This document shows positions 40,331 through 50,965 of a stretch of 64,000 nucleotides of DNA, piece by piece. The translations under genes and the position numbers were made by a program. Positions within the stretch are counted from its first letter, which is position 1; each line of letters begins with the position of its first letter. Below the pieces are notes generated by a model. It was not told the DNA's origin, ran no database searches, and saw nothing but the letters and a program-made list of their open reading frames with translations. The stretch spans positions 147,378 to 211,377 of the forward strand of contig JAWKNW010000009.1 of the NCBI GenBank assembly GCA_041391505.1, in the 5' to 3' direction. Source of the stretch: Rhodothermales bacterium. GTDB taxonomy: Bacteria; Bacteroidota; Rhodothermia; Rhodothermales; JAHQVL01.

Positions 40331-41788
40331 TCAGGGCTTCGGTGGGGTGTGGCCGATCAAGCGGTTCGCCCATTCCAGGAAAAACTTCATGTTGGATCGG
40401 TCCTCATGGCCGCCGTTGTGCTGGCGCCAGGCCAGTTCGCCGTCCGTGAGCGCGGTCTGCATGGGCGGCATCGGGGCCGTGCGGTAGTCCTCCGCGACGC
40501 CGAGATCGCGCGCGCCGAGGAGCCGGAATGCCGGGCCGGCGGCTACGGTGGCCGTATAGCTGCCCTGCTGATCCAGCCAGAGCGCGTCGCCCTGCTCGGG
40601 GATGCCGTAGCTGATGAAGGTGGGGCGCGGGGCGCAGAGGGCGATGAGCATGTGGCTATCCACCGGCATGTCGCTCGCATCCATCCGCCCGAAGGAAGAG
40701 GCCTCGGTACCGTACTTGAGGTAGTTGCCGGCCATCCAGTGGTATTCGCCCGATCCCGTGAGATTCTCGACCGCCTCGCCGAAGTTGCGGCGGTGCAAGG
40801 TTGCGCCGCCCTTCCCCGACGAGCCGATCAGTCCCATGCGAAATCGCGGCTCGAAGGCCAGCGTGACGAGCGCGGCCTTGCCATAGCGCGACACCCCCTC
40901 GATGCCCACGTTGTGCGCGTCGACGGTGGGATCGGTCTCCAGGTAGTCGAGCGCGCGGGCGGCGCCCCACGACCAGGCCCGGAGCGCCCCCCAGTCGTCA
41001 GGCCGGCGCGGCTGCCCCTTGTTGACGAGGCCGATGATGCCGCGGGTCAGGCCGGCGCCGTTATCCGCCTGAATGCTCGACGGGCTGACGACGGCGTAGC
41101 CCCATCCGGCGGCGATGAGCTGCTCGGTGGACGGCGGCGCGCCGTTGGGCGGCGTCGGGAATGACGGTCGGTCGTCGTTCGCCGCCTCTTCCGGCGTTTG
41201 CGGAAGCTCGAGGCTGCGGCGGAAGCCGAACATCATCAGGACCGGGACCGGGCCGGCGGCGTCCCGCGGCGTCACCAGCGTCATCTCGATCTGCACCGTG
41301 TCGGCCGGGTAGGACGTATTATCTACCTGCCCGAGGAGCTGCCGGCCGTACACCGGGATGCCGCCCACCACGCCGTCGGTCTTTTCCGCCACGATGCGCC
41401 ACGTGACCGCCGGCACATGGGCCGGGATGCGGCCGTAGATTTCCCGCTCGAAATCGGCGACGATCTCCGGCCGGCGCTCGTTCCACCACATCTCGGGCGT
41501 CGTCACGCGGCGGCCATCCTTCATGACGAGCAGCTCCGGCAGATCGGGGTAGGGGGTGGCGACGGCCGGGTCGTAGTTCGCCGCGTTCGGCTCGCCGGCG
41601 GCAGCGCGGCCGTTGGGGCCGGGGCGCAGCGCCGTGATGCCGAGCTGCTCCATCATGTGCTGATGATCCTGCTGCGTCGTCCAGCCGGCAGGTTGTTCGG
41701 CGTTCTGGGCGCGTGCGGGGACGGCGAAGAGCGTGAGCGCCAGCAGGAAGCCGGCGAGGAGGGTAGCGTTCGGCTGAGTCGTCTGCAT
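40331..41788 (-). CDS. CE15-like glucuronoyl esterase
   Basis: 485 residues with a signal peptide ending ARAQ (about residues 1-28), so periplasmic or secreted. It has an alpha/beta-hydrolase body. The nucleophile motif GVSRYGKAALV puts the catalytic serine at residue 300, within the CE15 pattern G-C-S-R-x-G-K (Cys replaced by Val). The likely catalytic His lies in QHNGGHED near the C-terminus. CE15 enzymes cleave esters between glucuronic acid of xylan and lignin alcohols; bacterial members also act on related esters, so the exact substrate is open. It has no carbohydrate-binding module or sorting domain. The gene stands alone between a convergent PepSY gene and a repeat element. Confidence 0.85.
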   Translation of the reverse strand: MQTTQPNATLLAGFLLALTLFAVPARAQNAEQPAGWTTQQDHQHMMEQLGITALRPGPNGRAAAGEPNAANYDPAVATPYPDLPELLVMKDGRRVTTPEMWWNERRPEIVADFEREIYGRIPAHVPAVTWRIVAEKTDGVVGGIPVYGRQLLGQVDNTSYPADTVQIEMTLVTPRDAAGPVPVLMMFGFRRSLELPQTPEEAANDDRPSFPTPPNGAPPSTEQLIAAGWGYAVVSPSSIQADNGAGLTRGIIGLVNKGQPRRPDDWGALRAWSWGAARALDYLETDPTVDAHNVGIEGVSRYGKAALVTLAFEPRFRMGLIGSSGKGGATLHRRNFGEAVENLTGSGEYHWMAGNYLKYGTEASSFGRMDASDMPVDSHMLIALCAPRPTFISYGIPEQGDALWLDQQGSYTATVAAGPAFRLLGARDLGVAEDYRTAPMPPMQTALTDGELAWRQHNGGHEDRSNMKFFLEWANRLIGHTPPKP

Positions 41789-41862
41789 GGAACGGCCTGG
41801 GTCGTGGGGCTGGAACGGCTATACGATCGGGAATTGAATTGATAAGATCAATCGAGGGGGCA

Positions 41863-42021
41863 ACCTGGTCCGGGCAATCGCATTCTCGCGCTGGCCGTGA
41901 GAAGCGTATGGGAGTTTGGGTGCATGGGGCATTTTTACCGCAGAACCTCTCACACCCCCATACTCCCGCACCGGGAGATGCTCACGTTAGAAGAGCATGC
42001 GATTGCCCTGCCTACCTGGTC
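41863..42021. repeat. Inverted-repeat element flanked by 8-base direct repeats
   Basis: Identical octamers ACCTGGTC at 41863-41870 and 42014-42021 flank an element whose ends are inverted: CGGGCAATCGCAT at 41871 and its complement ATGCGATTGCCC ending at 42008. The inner arms also pair partly: CGTGAG/CTCACG and ATGGGAGTTTGGGTG with CACCCCCATACTCCC. The whole can fold into one long imperfect hairpin of about 60-base arms. It has no coding content. The flanking octamers look like a target-site duplication, so it is probably a small non-autonomous element or palindromic repeat. Confidence 0.6.
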
Positions 42022-42036
42022 GGTCTGAAACATCAG

Positions 42037-44250
42037 TTACAAGATCACGACCAGCTTCTTGACGTTGGTGGCACCCGTGTCGTTATCCACGACACGAACG
42101 AGGTAGATCCCGCTCACGACGGCTTGCCGGGAGGAGGTGGTCATGTCCCAGAATGCATTGCCGCTGCCGTCGGTGTGCTCGATGCGCCGCACCAGTTCGC
42201 CGACTTCGGTGTAGATCGCGATGGTGCAGTGCCCCGGAATGTCGAGAAATTCGACCATGCCTCGCGTCGGGTTGCCATCCGGGACGATCCGCAGGGATGC
42301 ATCGGAAGCAAGATTCATGGGATTGGGGACGATCCGGAAGTCCGACACCTGCGCACCCGGAAAACGCACGAGCGAAGCCGGGAGATAACTCTGCGTGAAG
42401 TAACGACCGCTCTTGAGGGGGATTCCGCCGGGCGTGCCGGCGATGCCCGATGCGTCCACCGGGTTAGCAGGGCCGACCGCCTGCAGGAAATAATAATAGT
42501 CGACGCCGCGGATGACGCCGGTATCCTCGTACGAGCGGGCGGAGCCGGGCAGGACGGCGATCTGCGTATAGGGCAACTTGTCGACATAATCGCTGGTCCG
42601 GTACACGTCCCATTGCACTGGGTCGACGGCCCCCGGCATCGGCTCCCAGCGTAGCTCGATCCGATCGGGATGCCCCGTGATCTCAAACCGTCGTGGAGGT
42701 CTGGGGGGCTCGACGATTGGATAGCTGGTCATGCCGGCGCTGGCGTTCCAGACGTCTCGCGCACGGTACATCATCTGGAACAGCGAATCGCGCTCCGTCA
42801 TCACCCACTGGTTCTTTGTTTGCAGTTCGCTGCCGTTTTTGTAGACATCGTAGTCCCACGGGATGTCCGCGATGACGCCGTCGCCGTTGGCGTCGTATGG
42901 GATACGGAGCGCGTCGTCGAGTCCACTGTTTTTATAGGCAACGCCGATTTCAGTGGCCGCTTGATAACTCAGCCCGGCGGCGCCTTCGGCCTCGACGATC
43001 TCAAGCGTATCCCCGAACGCCATCTGGTACGGACCGTACGTAAACAGCGGGGAAAAACCGCCGGACCGGCCCCAGGCCGCATCCCGCGTTGGCGCCCAGA
43101 AGGTACCCTGCTGCTCGATCCGATCCGCATGGTGAGGGAACATGCGCGAGGATCCGTCGGGAAAAACAGCGGGATTTTCCCGGGTCAGCATCCCCAGTTC
43201 GTAGTAGTCTCGCTCGGATAGAAAGTCGCCGTTGAGTTCTTCGTCGTTGTCGATCCAGCCGATCGCGACGGGCTGGACTGCCGGGTCGTAGATGCGGTTG
43301 GAAGGGGAGGTGTCGGCATGTAATACGACGCGGCCGGGCATGGACATCCCCGCCAGCCGGCCGATCGTGTCGCCGGGGGCTTCCGTTCCTCTAACACGCA
43401 GCAGGGGACTTCCCAGGTTGTCCCATAACTCAGAGGCAAATCCGGGGTCATAACCGGCCCACATGTAGATGGCGGTGAAGTTGACGGGGTATTCCTGGTG
43501 TCCGTCGCCGACGATATCGATCATGGTGAATTTGCCCCAGAGCTGTCCGTTTGAGCCATGGTCTGCGGCCTGTTCTCGGCCCACCCAGCGATACATGTTG
43601 GTGAAGAGCACGTCATGAAGCGACTGGCCCGGCAGTTCGATCGCGGGATCGGCGTCGGTATTGCCGTTATTGATCATGCGCCGGCGGATGATGTGGTAGT
43701 CGTCATGCCACTCGCTGGCATAGGCGTACACCCGGCGTTCGGTCTCTATCCCCAGGATGGAGCGATACCGTTGATAGAGCACACGGTCGGCCGGAAGTTC
43801 TGGATCGACCTCGTCCAGGATGGTGATCTTGTCAAACGTCGAAGGGCTGTTATGCACATACGACGGCACGCCGTCAACGACCACGTCGGTATCCTCGAAT
43901 CGCGCCACGAGCCGGGTTTCGATCGGGATGTACGTGGCATGACCGTGAGCGCGGAGCCCGATGCGGGCGACCCGATAATCCCAGGTACGTCCCGTGGCAT
44001 CGGTCCAGTTCTTCAGTCCGATCCAGTACGCCTTGGCGCGATAGTGGGCCGATCCGCGCAGGATGGCCGGCCATTCGAGACTACGATTTCCGGAAACCCC
44101 TTCGGAATGCGCTCCTGCTTCGGAATAGAAGCTGTGCATCTCGCCGATATCCATCCAGGTCACGCGAAATTGCGCGCCGGCGTCGTCAGGCGCACAGACA
44201 ACGAGGCATGCCATCACGAGCGCCGATAGGCGCAGGATGCGGATCGTCAT
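42037..44250 (-). CDS. Secreted protein with type IX-like sorting domain
   Basis: 737 residues from the ATG at 44250, where a signal peptide begins (MTIRILRLSALVMACLVVC); the frame runs upstream to 44298 without signal features. The body of about 600 residues is Trp/Tyr-rich with no family recognised, probably a beta-rich surface protein. A fibronectin-III-like section occurs at about 545-650 (RRFEITGHPDRIELRWEPMP). The C-terminal about 90 residues (FRIVPNPMNLASDASLRIV, then IYTEVGELVRRIEHTDGSG and SGIYLVRVVDNDTG) resemble type A type IX sorting domains, ending KLVVIL. Export through the type IX system is therefore likely. Function unknown. It is transcribed on its own, after the element at 41863-42021 and before the permease gene. 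Confidence 0.82.
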   Translation of the reverse strand: MTIRILRLSALVMACLVVCAPDDAGAQFRVTWMDIGEMHSFYSEAGAHSEGVSGNRSLEWPAILRGSAHYRAKAYWIGLKNWTDATGRTWDYRVARIGLRAHGHATYIPIETRLVARFEDTDVVVDGVPSYVHNSPSTFDKITILDEVDPELPADRVLYQRYRSILGIETERRVYAYASEWHDDYHIIRRRMINNGNTDADPAIELPGQSLHDVLFTNMYRWVGREQAADHGSNGQLWGKFTMIDIVGDGHQEYPVNFTAIYMWAGYDPGFASELWDNLGSPLLRVRGTEAPGDTIGRLAGMSMPGRVVLHADTSPSNRIYDPAVQPVAIGWIDNDEELNGDFLSERDYYELGMLTRENPAVFPDGSSRMFPHHADRIEQQGTFWAPTRDAAWGRSGGFSPLFTYGPYQMAFGDTLEIVEAEGAAGLSYQAATEIGVAYKNSGLDDALRIPYDANGDGVIADIPWDYDVYKNGSELQTKNQWVMTERDSLFQMMYRARDVWNASAGMTSYPIVEPPRPPRRFEITGHPDRIELRWEPMPGAVDPVQWDVYRTSDYVDKLPYTQIAVLPGSARSYEDTGVIRGVDYYYFLQAVGPANPVDASGIAGTPGGIPLKSGRYFTQSYLPASLVRFPGAQVSDFRIVPNPMNLASDASLRIVPDGNPTRGMVEFLDIPGHCTIAIYTEVGELVRRIEHTDGSGNAFWDMTTSSRQAVVSGIYLVRVVDNDTGATNVKKLVVIL

Positions 44251-44386
44251 GTCGGCTTTTCCGAAGACCCGGGTTGGAAGAGGGATTGCACGACCCACGT
44301 GCAGCGCCGGCCGCGCGTTGTAACATACGAAACGGCCGAGTGCAACGTAGGGTCATTCGCACGCCCTCATGCGCGTGGCCCCGAGT

Positions 44387-46972
44387 TCATCCGTAGAGCA
44401 ACACGTGTGCGGGATTCACGCGTACCAGCGCGCGCGTCTGCATGGACAGCGTGAGGCCGGCCAGCAGGAAGACCAGCGCATTCGTCCATACGAAGGGCGC
44501 TGGATCGAGCGGGATGTCGACGGGAGCGACGGACACGAACAGGCTCATGCCGGCATAACAAATCGGCGTGGCGATCAGGGTTGCGATCGCCAGCATCACG
44601 AGAAAGCCCCGGTTCACGAGGAACACGATCTGCGTGGCGGAAGCGCCCATCGCCTTGCGGATCCCGACCTCCTTGATGCGGAGCGTGGCGCGCTGGGAGG
44701 CTACCCCGAAAAGCCCCATGCAGGAGATGAAGAGGGCAAACGCCGCGATGGAACCGATGAAGCGGGAAAATACCCGGATCATGAAATCGAACTCTTCGAA
44801 GACGGCCGTCTGGGGATAATAGGAAAACGCGACCTCGGGGAATTGCTGCTCCCAGCGCTCCCGCAGCATGCCGGCGACGCGACCGCGTTCGCCGGGGTCC
44901 ACCCGAAGCACCATAAATTCCGGCCTGTCACTCTCCGAAAGGCCAAACAGGACAGGCTGCGCGGTCCCGCCAAGCGGATGTATGAGCACGTCGTCCACCA
45001 TCCCGACGACCGTATACGCGCGCTCGTCGAAGCGCACCTGTTGCCCGACCGGGTCGGCCCAACCCTGCTGGCGCGCGAGGGTGCGATTCACCACGACCGA
45101 TGTGGCGCTGTCGGCCGCGAAGGTGTCCTCGAACAGCCTTCCGGAGACGAGCCGGACACCCATGGTGGCGAGATACGATGGACCCACCCTGTAGTAGAGC
45201 GCCTCGCTTTCTTCCCCGTTCACCGAAACGGATATCGTGTTGCGCGAGGCGCCGATGTGATCTGTCGCGCCGGCGATCTGCTGGATGGACGCGATCTGCG
45301 CAAGGTCGTTGGCCATCCGCGTGAACTGCTCCGGATTCAGTTGCGGCACCACGAGGAGGGCTTCTTCGTCATACCCCCAGTCGCCGCCCGTCAAGGTATC
45401 GTCGAGCGACGTGATGATGAAGGCGACGCAGATCGTCATGATCGTAAGCACGAACTGGGTGGTGGTCAGCACACGGTTGAGGCCTTTCTTTTCGGCCAGC
45501 TTTTGTTTGCCGCGCAGAATCTCGACCGGCTGGAAGGAGGAAATGTAGAAGGCGGGATAGGCCCCCGAAACGAGCGCGATAAACGCGAGCAGGCCGGCCA
45601 TCAATACCCAGAACCCGGCGTTGTGCAGCACGTCGATGCGCACCTGCATGGCGATGAGGCCGTTCATGTACGGGATCAGCACCGTCGCGGCCAGGAAGGC
45701 GCCGGCCACCAGGGCCAGAAAGCAGAGGACGAGGTTCTCGGCGAGGAACTGGGCGACGAGCTGGCGTTTTTCGGCGCCCGATGTCTTGCGGATGCCGATT
45801 TCCTTGAGCCTGCGGGCGGCGGAGCCGAGCGAGATGGTGATGTAATTGATGCACGAGATCAATAACACCAGGACGCCGACCAGTCCGATGCCGGCCATTT
45901 CCCAGATCGGGGGCGCGATGATGGCCCGATGCTCGGTCTCCCAGGCCCGGATCAGGTCCGGGTGGTTGATGTTGTCCAGGAAATACGACTGGACCTGCCA
46001 GGCCGGGTTGGCCTGATGTTGCCGGTCGATGTACCGGTTCAGTTGCGCCTCGATGGCAGGCGCGTCGTCGGGTTCAGGAATCTGGATGAACGTGGCGTCG
46101 GAGAAGCGGGCCCAGTCGGTTTCGCCGCCGGCGCCGTAGGCATCGCGGTGATCGAAGCCCACCAGGAAGTCGAAGGTGAACCGGGCGCTGGTCGGGAACG
46201 GTTCGGCAATGCCTTTCACCACGAGCATCTCGCTCCGTCCGCCCTCGAACGTGATCTCGAGCGCCTGACCCATCGCATCTCGGCCCCTGAAGTATTTGCG
46301 GGCCATTTCGGCGCTGATGATAATCGCGTTGGGTTCGGTAAGCGCGGCAGGGCTCCCCTCGGCGAGCGGGAACGTGAGCAGCTCAAAGAAGCCGGCGTCG
46401 GCGAAACCGATCGTCTCCTGGAAGGCCGTACCGTTCGAGCGTACCTGCGCGGAGGTCTCCGTGAAACGAACACTGCGCGCGATCTGGGGGAAGTCGGCAG
46501 CCAGTACCGGCCCGAGTGCAACCGGCGCGGTGCCTAGCCTTCGCGTCCCGTCCGTCTGCTCGACGGTATGCCCCACCAGATAGATCAAATCGCCGTTCTC
46601 GTGGAACCCGTCGAGTTCACCGATCACCTGCATCAGTAAAAAAAGCGTGATCGTGCAGGCGATAGCGGCCGCGAGGCCTACGAGGTTGATCGTCGAGGCG
46701 AGCCTGTTCTTTTTCAGATTGCGCCCGCCCAGAACGAGATAATTCTTGAGCATCACCCCGTTCCAGAACGCTTTTTCGAACAGCCGGTCCGGTATCAGGC
46801 GAACGACCTGTCCGCGATACCACCAGCGTGCCCGCGCCACGCCGGAGGCCGCGGCGATTTCGTTGAAATACTCCTCGTAGTCGCCCAGCGCCGTGTCCGT
46901 ATGCTCCCTGAGCAGCCAGCCCAGGATGGCGGCGGCAAGCCGAGGGGGGGTGCGGTGTTCGTGTTGGTGCAT
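44387..46972 (-). CDS. FtsX/MacB-type ABC permease with PadR-associated prefix domain
   Basis: 861 residues. The N-terminal about 85 residues (PPRLAAAILGWLLREH...LGDYEEYFNEIA) form a permease prefix domain of the type found in transporters controlled by PadR regulators. Then follows a two-module MacB-like permease: a first helix at about 93-115, a large periplasmic MacB_PCD domain (about 120-340), helices at about 365-385, 415-440, 460-480 and 510-530, a second periplasmic domain, and C-terminal helices near 745-850. No ATPase is encoded next to it; the nearest LolD/MacB-type ATPase is at 38183. The start codon lies one base after the stop of the PadR gene, so the two are coupled. The substrate, possibly an antimicrobial or lipid, is unknown. 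Confidence 0.93.
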   Translation of the reverse strand: MHQHEHRTPPRLAAAILGWLLREHTDTALGDYEEYFNEIAAASGVARARWWYRGQVVRLIPDRLFEKAFWNGVMLKNYLVLGGRNLKKNRLASTINLVGLAAAIACTITLFLLMQVIGELDGFHENGDLIYLVGHTVEQTDGTRRLGTAPVALGPVLAADFPQIARSVRFTETSAQVRSNGTAFQETIGFADAGFFELLTFPLAEGSPAALTEPNAIIISAEMARKYFRGRDAMGQALEITFEGGRSEMLVVKGIAEPFPTSARFTFDFLVGFDHRDAYGAGGETDWARFSDATFIQIPEPDDAPAIEAQLNRYIDRQHQANPAWQVQSYFLDNINHPDLIRAWETEHRAIIAPPIWEMAGIGLVGVLVLLISCINYITISLGSAARRLKEIGIRKTSGAEKRQLVAQFLAENLVLCFLALVAGAFLAATVLIPYMNGLIAMQVRIDVLHNAGFWVLMAGLLAFIALVSGAYPAFYISSFQPVEILRGKQKLAEKKGLNRVLTTTQFVLTIMTICVAFIITSLDDTLTGGDWGYDEEALLVVPQLNPEQFTRMANDLAQIASIQQIAGATDHIGASRNTISVSVNGEESEALYYRVGPSYLATMGVRLVSGRLFEDTFAADSATSVVVNRTLARQQGWADPVGQQVRFDERAYTVVGMVDDVLIHPLGGTAQPVLFGLSESDRPEFMVLRVDPGERGRVAGMLRERWEQQFPEVAFSYYPQTAVFEEFDFMIRVFSRFIGSIAAFALFISCMGLFGVASQRATLRIKEVGIRKAMGASATQIVFLVNRGFLVMLAIATLIATPICYAGMSLFVSVAPVDIPLDPAPFVWTNALVFLLAGLTLSMQTRALVRVNPAHVLLYG

Positions 46973-46973
46973 G

Positions 46974-47300
46974 TCAGTTTCCTTCCGCCGTAAGTCCGGT
47001 GATGCCCGCCCACATCGATTGCTCGACGGTTCGGATGGATAGCAGCGCCTTGCGGCCCTCCGGGGTGAGTTGATAAATGCGCCTGGGCCGGCCGCCTCGT
47101 TCGGGCAGGGGGTCGGTGAGGTAGGACGTGAGCAGTCCCTTTTTGGTGAGCCGGTCCAGCGGTGTGTAGATCGAACTGAGCGACCAGTCGATGCCGGTGC
47201 TGTCGGCTACTTGTTTGCGGATCGGGAGGCTGTACGCCCTGTCCTGGAGCTTCCAGATGGCGAGCATCACGAACTCTTCCGGGCGGGTGAGGAGGTTCAT
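46974..47300 (-). CDS. PadR family transcriptional regulator
   Basis: 108 residues with the PadR winged-helix pattern: EEFVMLAIWKLQDRAYSLPI, IDWSLSSIYTPLDRLTKKGLL as the recognition region, and the wing RGGRPRRIYQLTPEGRKAL. PadR proteins repress membrane-transport genes and sense small hydrophobic compounds. Its stop is followed after one base by the ATG of the permease gene, so it probably regulates its own operon. The dyad at 47322-47360, 22 bases upstream of the start, is the candidate operator. Confidence 0.94.
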   Translation of the reverse strand: MNLLTRPEEFVMLAIWKLQDRAYSLPIRKQVADSTGIDWSLSSIYTPLDRLTKKGLLTSYLTDPLPERGGRPRRIYQLTPEGRKALLSIRTVEQSMWAGITGLTAEGN

Positions 47301-47321
47301 TGGCTTGGTTATCTATTTATA

Positions 47322-47360
47322 GTGAAACATATACAGTGAGGTCCATGGTTTATGTTTCAC
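47322..47360. promoter_or_regulatory. Dyad GTGAAACATA...TATGTTTCAC, probable PadR operator
   Basis: The 10-base arms at 47322-47331 and 47351-47360 are perfect complements, spaced by 19 bases (centres 29 bases apart, close to three helical turns). They lie just upstream of the padR start (47300) and also upstream of nadA on the other side. PadR operators commonly contain ATGT...ACAT; each arm holds ACAT/ATGT, and an AT-rich stretch follows. This could control both directions, but nadA control is inference. Confidence 0.55.
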
Positions 47361-47490
47361 TTTGAAGGATAAATATTTATTCCCGTCGCCACGGCGCGTG
47401 AATGGGGGAGCAGGTCGCCGCCGAACCTCTCCGCGCCACCCCGAGTTAAACCCCGCGAGACCCGCCAACCTCACCAACGCCACCGTCCAG

Positions 47491-48483
<993 letters not shown>

Positions 48484-48489
48484 GCGCTT

Positions 48490-50262
48490 ATGGTCCTCCT
48501 CGACTGGATCGTCGTGGCCGTGTACCTGGCGGCGACGCTCGGCATCGGCATCTACCTCGCGCGGCGCGGCTCGCAATCGATCGAGCAGTTCTTCGTGTCC
48601 GGCCGTTCGTTGCCCTGGTGGCTCGCCGGCACCTCGATGGCGGCGACGACGTTTTCGATCGACACGCCGCTGTACGTCGCCGGCGTGGTGGGCACCCGCG
48701 GTATCGCCGGCAACTGGGAGTGGTGGGCGTTCGGGATCGGGCATGTCGTCCTGATCTACGTCTTTGCCCGGCTGTGGCGGCGGAGTGAGATCATCACCGA
48801 TGCCGAACTGATCGAGCGGCGCTACGGCGGGAAGCCGGCGTCGGTGCTGCGCGGCACCAAGGCGTTTCTGTTCGCCGTGCCCATCAACTGCATCGGGATC
48901 GGCTACATCATGCTGGCCGCCGTCAAGGTGGTGGGCACGCTGGGCATCTGGGAGGGCCTCGGGTTCAGCGCGGAGGAGCAGATCCTGGGGATGGACCCCA
49001 AGCTGCTAACGGTGATCGGCATCTCGGTGCTCGTGCTCGCCTATACCGGTTTTTCCGGGCTCTGGGGCGTCGTCGCGACCGATTTCTTTCAGTTCGCGCT
49101 GGCGCTGTTCGGGGCGCTGGCGGTGGCCGTGTACGCGATCGGGAGTCCGGAAGTGGGCGGGCTGGCGCAGCTGGCGGCGCGCGCGCAGGCGGCGACGGCG
49201 TTCGACGTGCTCTCGTTCGTGCCATTGACCTGGGATCCGACGTCGGCGTGGCGGCTCGTGTGGAGCGCCACCGCCGGCATCTCGTTCTCGACGTTCATGG
49301 CCTACACGCTGCTGCAGTGGTGGACCTTCCGGCGCTCCGACGGCGGGGGCGAGTTCATCCAGCGCCTCGCGGCGTCCCGCAGCGAGGCCGAGGCCGAAAA
49401 GGCGTCGTGGCTTTTCGTGATCATGCATTACGTGGTGCGGACGTGGCCCTGGATCCTGGTGGCGCTGGCGGCGCTCATCATCTATCCGGATCTGGCGGAT
49501 CGGGAGCTGGGTTATCCGAAGTTGATGCTGGACTATCTGCCCGCCGGCATCCTCGGCGTCGCCGTCGCCTCGCTCCTCGCGGCCTTCATGAGCACCGTTT
49601 CCACCCAGATCAACTGGGGGGCCTCGTACCTCGTCAACGACCTCTACCGGCGCTTCGTGAAGCCCGACGCCACGCAGCGTGAACTGGTCGTCTTCGGACG
49701 CTGGGCGTCGCTGTTCATCACAGCCCTGGGGGCCGCCGCGGCGTTTTACGCGACGAGCATCCTCGACGTCTTCCGGCTCGTCATCGCGATGGGCACCGGG
49801 CCGGGCATGGTGCTCATCCTGCGCTGGTTCTGGTGGCGCATCAACGCCTCGGCCGAACTGGCCGCCATGCTCGCCGGCGTCGCGATCGGCCTCGTGACGA
49901 CGCTCGTGCCGGACCTCATCATCGCGGATTTCGGGCTCCGGCTGCTGGTCATCACCGGCGTCACCACGGTGATCTGGGTATCCGTGATGTATCTCACCCC
50001 GCCCGAGACCGACGCGACGCTCCGCGCCTTTTGCGAATCCATCGAGCCGCCCGGTCCGGGATGGAAGGCGGTTCGCGCGCAGTATGGTCTCCGGCCGGCG
50101 CAGCCGCTTCAGCCGATGCTGCTCAAGTCCGCCGCGGCGCTGGCGCTACTTTTCGGGCTGATGTTCGGGATCGGCGGGCTGCTGCTGCTCCGATGGGGGG
50201 TGGCGATCGGGATGGGCGTGCTCGCCGCCGCCGGCTATGTCGCCTTGCGCCGCATGGACTGA
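48490..50262 (+). CDS. Sodium:solute symporter family protein
   Basis: 590 residues with about thirteen to fourteen membrane helices. Family signatures are FFVSGRSLPWWLAGTSMAATTF (first helix region), YTGFSGLWGVVATDF, and the conserved STVSTQINWGASYLVNDLYR near the middle. It uses the sodium gradient to bring in sugars, amino acids or other small solutes; the substrate cannot be deduced. The C-terminal about 60 residues after the last conserved helix are longer than in minimal members. The start lies six bases after the nadA stop, so it is probably cotranscribed, though a functional link to NAD synthesis is not evident. Confidence 0.93.
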   Translation: MVLLDWIVVAVYLAATLGIGIYLARRGSQSIEQFFVSGRSLPWWLAGTSMAATTFSIDTPLYVAGVVGTRGIAGNWEWWAFGIGHVVLIYVFARLWRRSEIITDAELIERRYGGKPASVLRGTKAFLFAVPINCIGIGYIMLAAVKVVGTLGIWEGLGFSAEEQILGMDPKLLTVIGISVLVLAYTGFSGLWGVVATDFFQFALALFGALAVAVYAIGSPEVGGLAQLAARAQAATAFDVLSFVPLTWDPTSAWRLVWSATAGISFSTFMAYTLLQWWTFRRSDGGGEFIQRLAASRSEAEAEKASWLFVIMHYVVRTWPWILVALAALIIYPDLADRELGYPKLMLDYLPAGILGVAVASLLAAFMSTVSTQINWGASYLVNDLYRRFVKPDATQRELVVFGRWASLFITALGAAAAFYATSILDVFRLVIAMGTGPGMVLILRWFWWRINASAELAAMLAGVAIGLVTTLVPDLIIADFGLRLLVITGVTTVIWVSVMYLTPPETDATLRAFCESIEPPGPGWKAVRAQYGLRPAQPLQPMLLKSAAALALLFGLMFGIGGLLLLRWGVAIGMGVLAAAGYVALRRMD

Positions 50263-50326
50263 ACGCGCGGGTGAAACACTATGCCGGCTGGCTCATAGGA
50301 TGGCCATCGGTCACGTGCGAATTGAC

Positions 50327-50965
50327 ATGGCTCAGGAGTTTACAATACCGTTATTTCCGCTCGGCATGGTGCTTTATCCGGCCGAGCAGCTTTCGTTGCA
50401 CATCTTCGAGCCGCGGTACCGCGAGATGGTGGCCGACTGTCTCGAAACGGACCTGCCGTTCGGCATCGTGTACACGAGCGAGGGCAAGATGGCCCAGATC
50501 GGGTGCACGGCGCGGATCAGCAATGTACCGACCCGCTACGAAGACGGCCGGATGGACATCGTGGTGGTGGGGGAAAAACGGTTTCGCGTGCGGGAGCTAT
50601 TCGACGACCGGGCGTATCTGCAGGGCCGGGTGGAGACGGTGGTCGAGCCGCGGGAGCCGCTACGGGTGGATCTTCGGGAGCGGGTGATCACGCAGCACAT
50701 GCGGCTGCTCGAACTGGCCGGCCGCACCGTACGTCCGTACCTGTACGAAAGCGACGAAGGCATCTCGTACTTCATCGCCCACAACGCCGGCCTGAACCTG
50801 GATCAAAAACAGGAAGTGCTGGAGATGCTGACGGAGAACGAACGCATCCACTTCCTGACGCGCCATCTGGAGTCCCTCATCCCGCAGGTCGAACAGGTCG
50901 AGGACGTGCGCAAAAAAGTCCAGAGCAACGGCCACTTCAAGGATTTTCCCTCGGGTGAACTGTAA
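50327..50965 (+). CDS. LON peptidase substrate-binding domain protein
   Basis: 212 residues from the ATG at 50327 (MAQEFTIPLFPLGMVLYPAE), where the conserved part begins; the frame extends back to 50237 inside the symporter gene. It consists of a stand-alone LON-N domain: the PLFPL motif, HIFEPRYREMVADCL, FGIVY, and the GRMDIVVVGEKRFRV segment (about 60-90). A helical C-terminal part with RIHFLTRHLESLIPQVEQ follows (about 165-205). It lacks the AAA+ and protease domains of Lon. Such short proteins occur widely and may bind misfolded clients or small ligands; the function is not established. Confidence 0.88.
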   Translation: MAQEFTIPLFPLGMVLYPAEQLSLHIFEPRYREMVADCLETDLPFGIVYTSEGKMAQIGCTARISNVPTRYEDGRMDIVVVGEKRFRVRELFDDRAYLQGRVETVVEPREPLRVDLRERVITQHMRLLELAGRTVRPYLYESDEGISYFIAHNAGLNLDQKQEVLEMLTENERIHFLTRHLESLIPQVEQVEDVRKKVQSNGHFKDFPSGEL

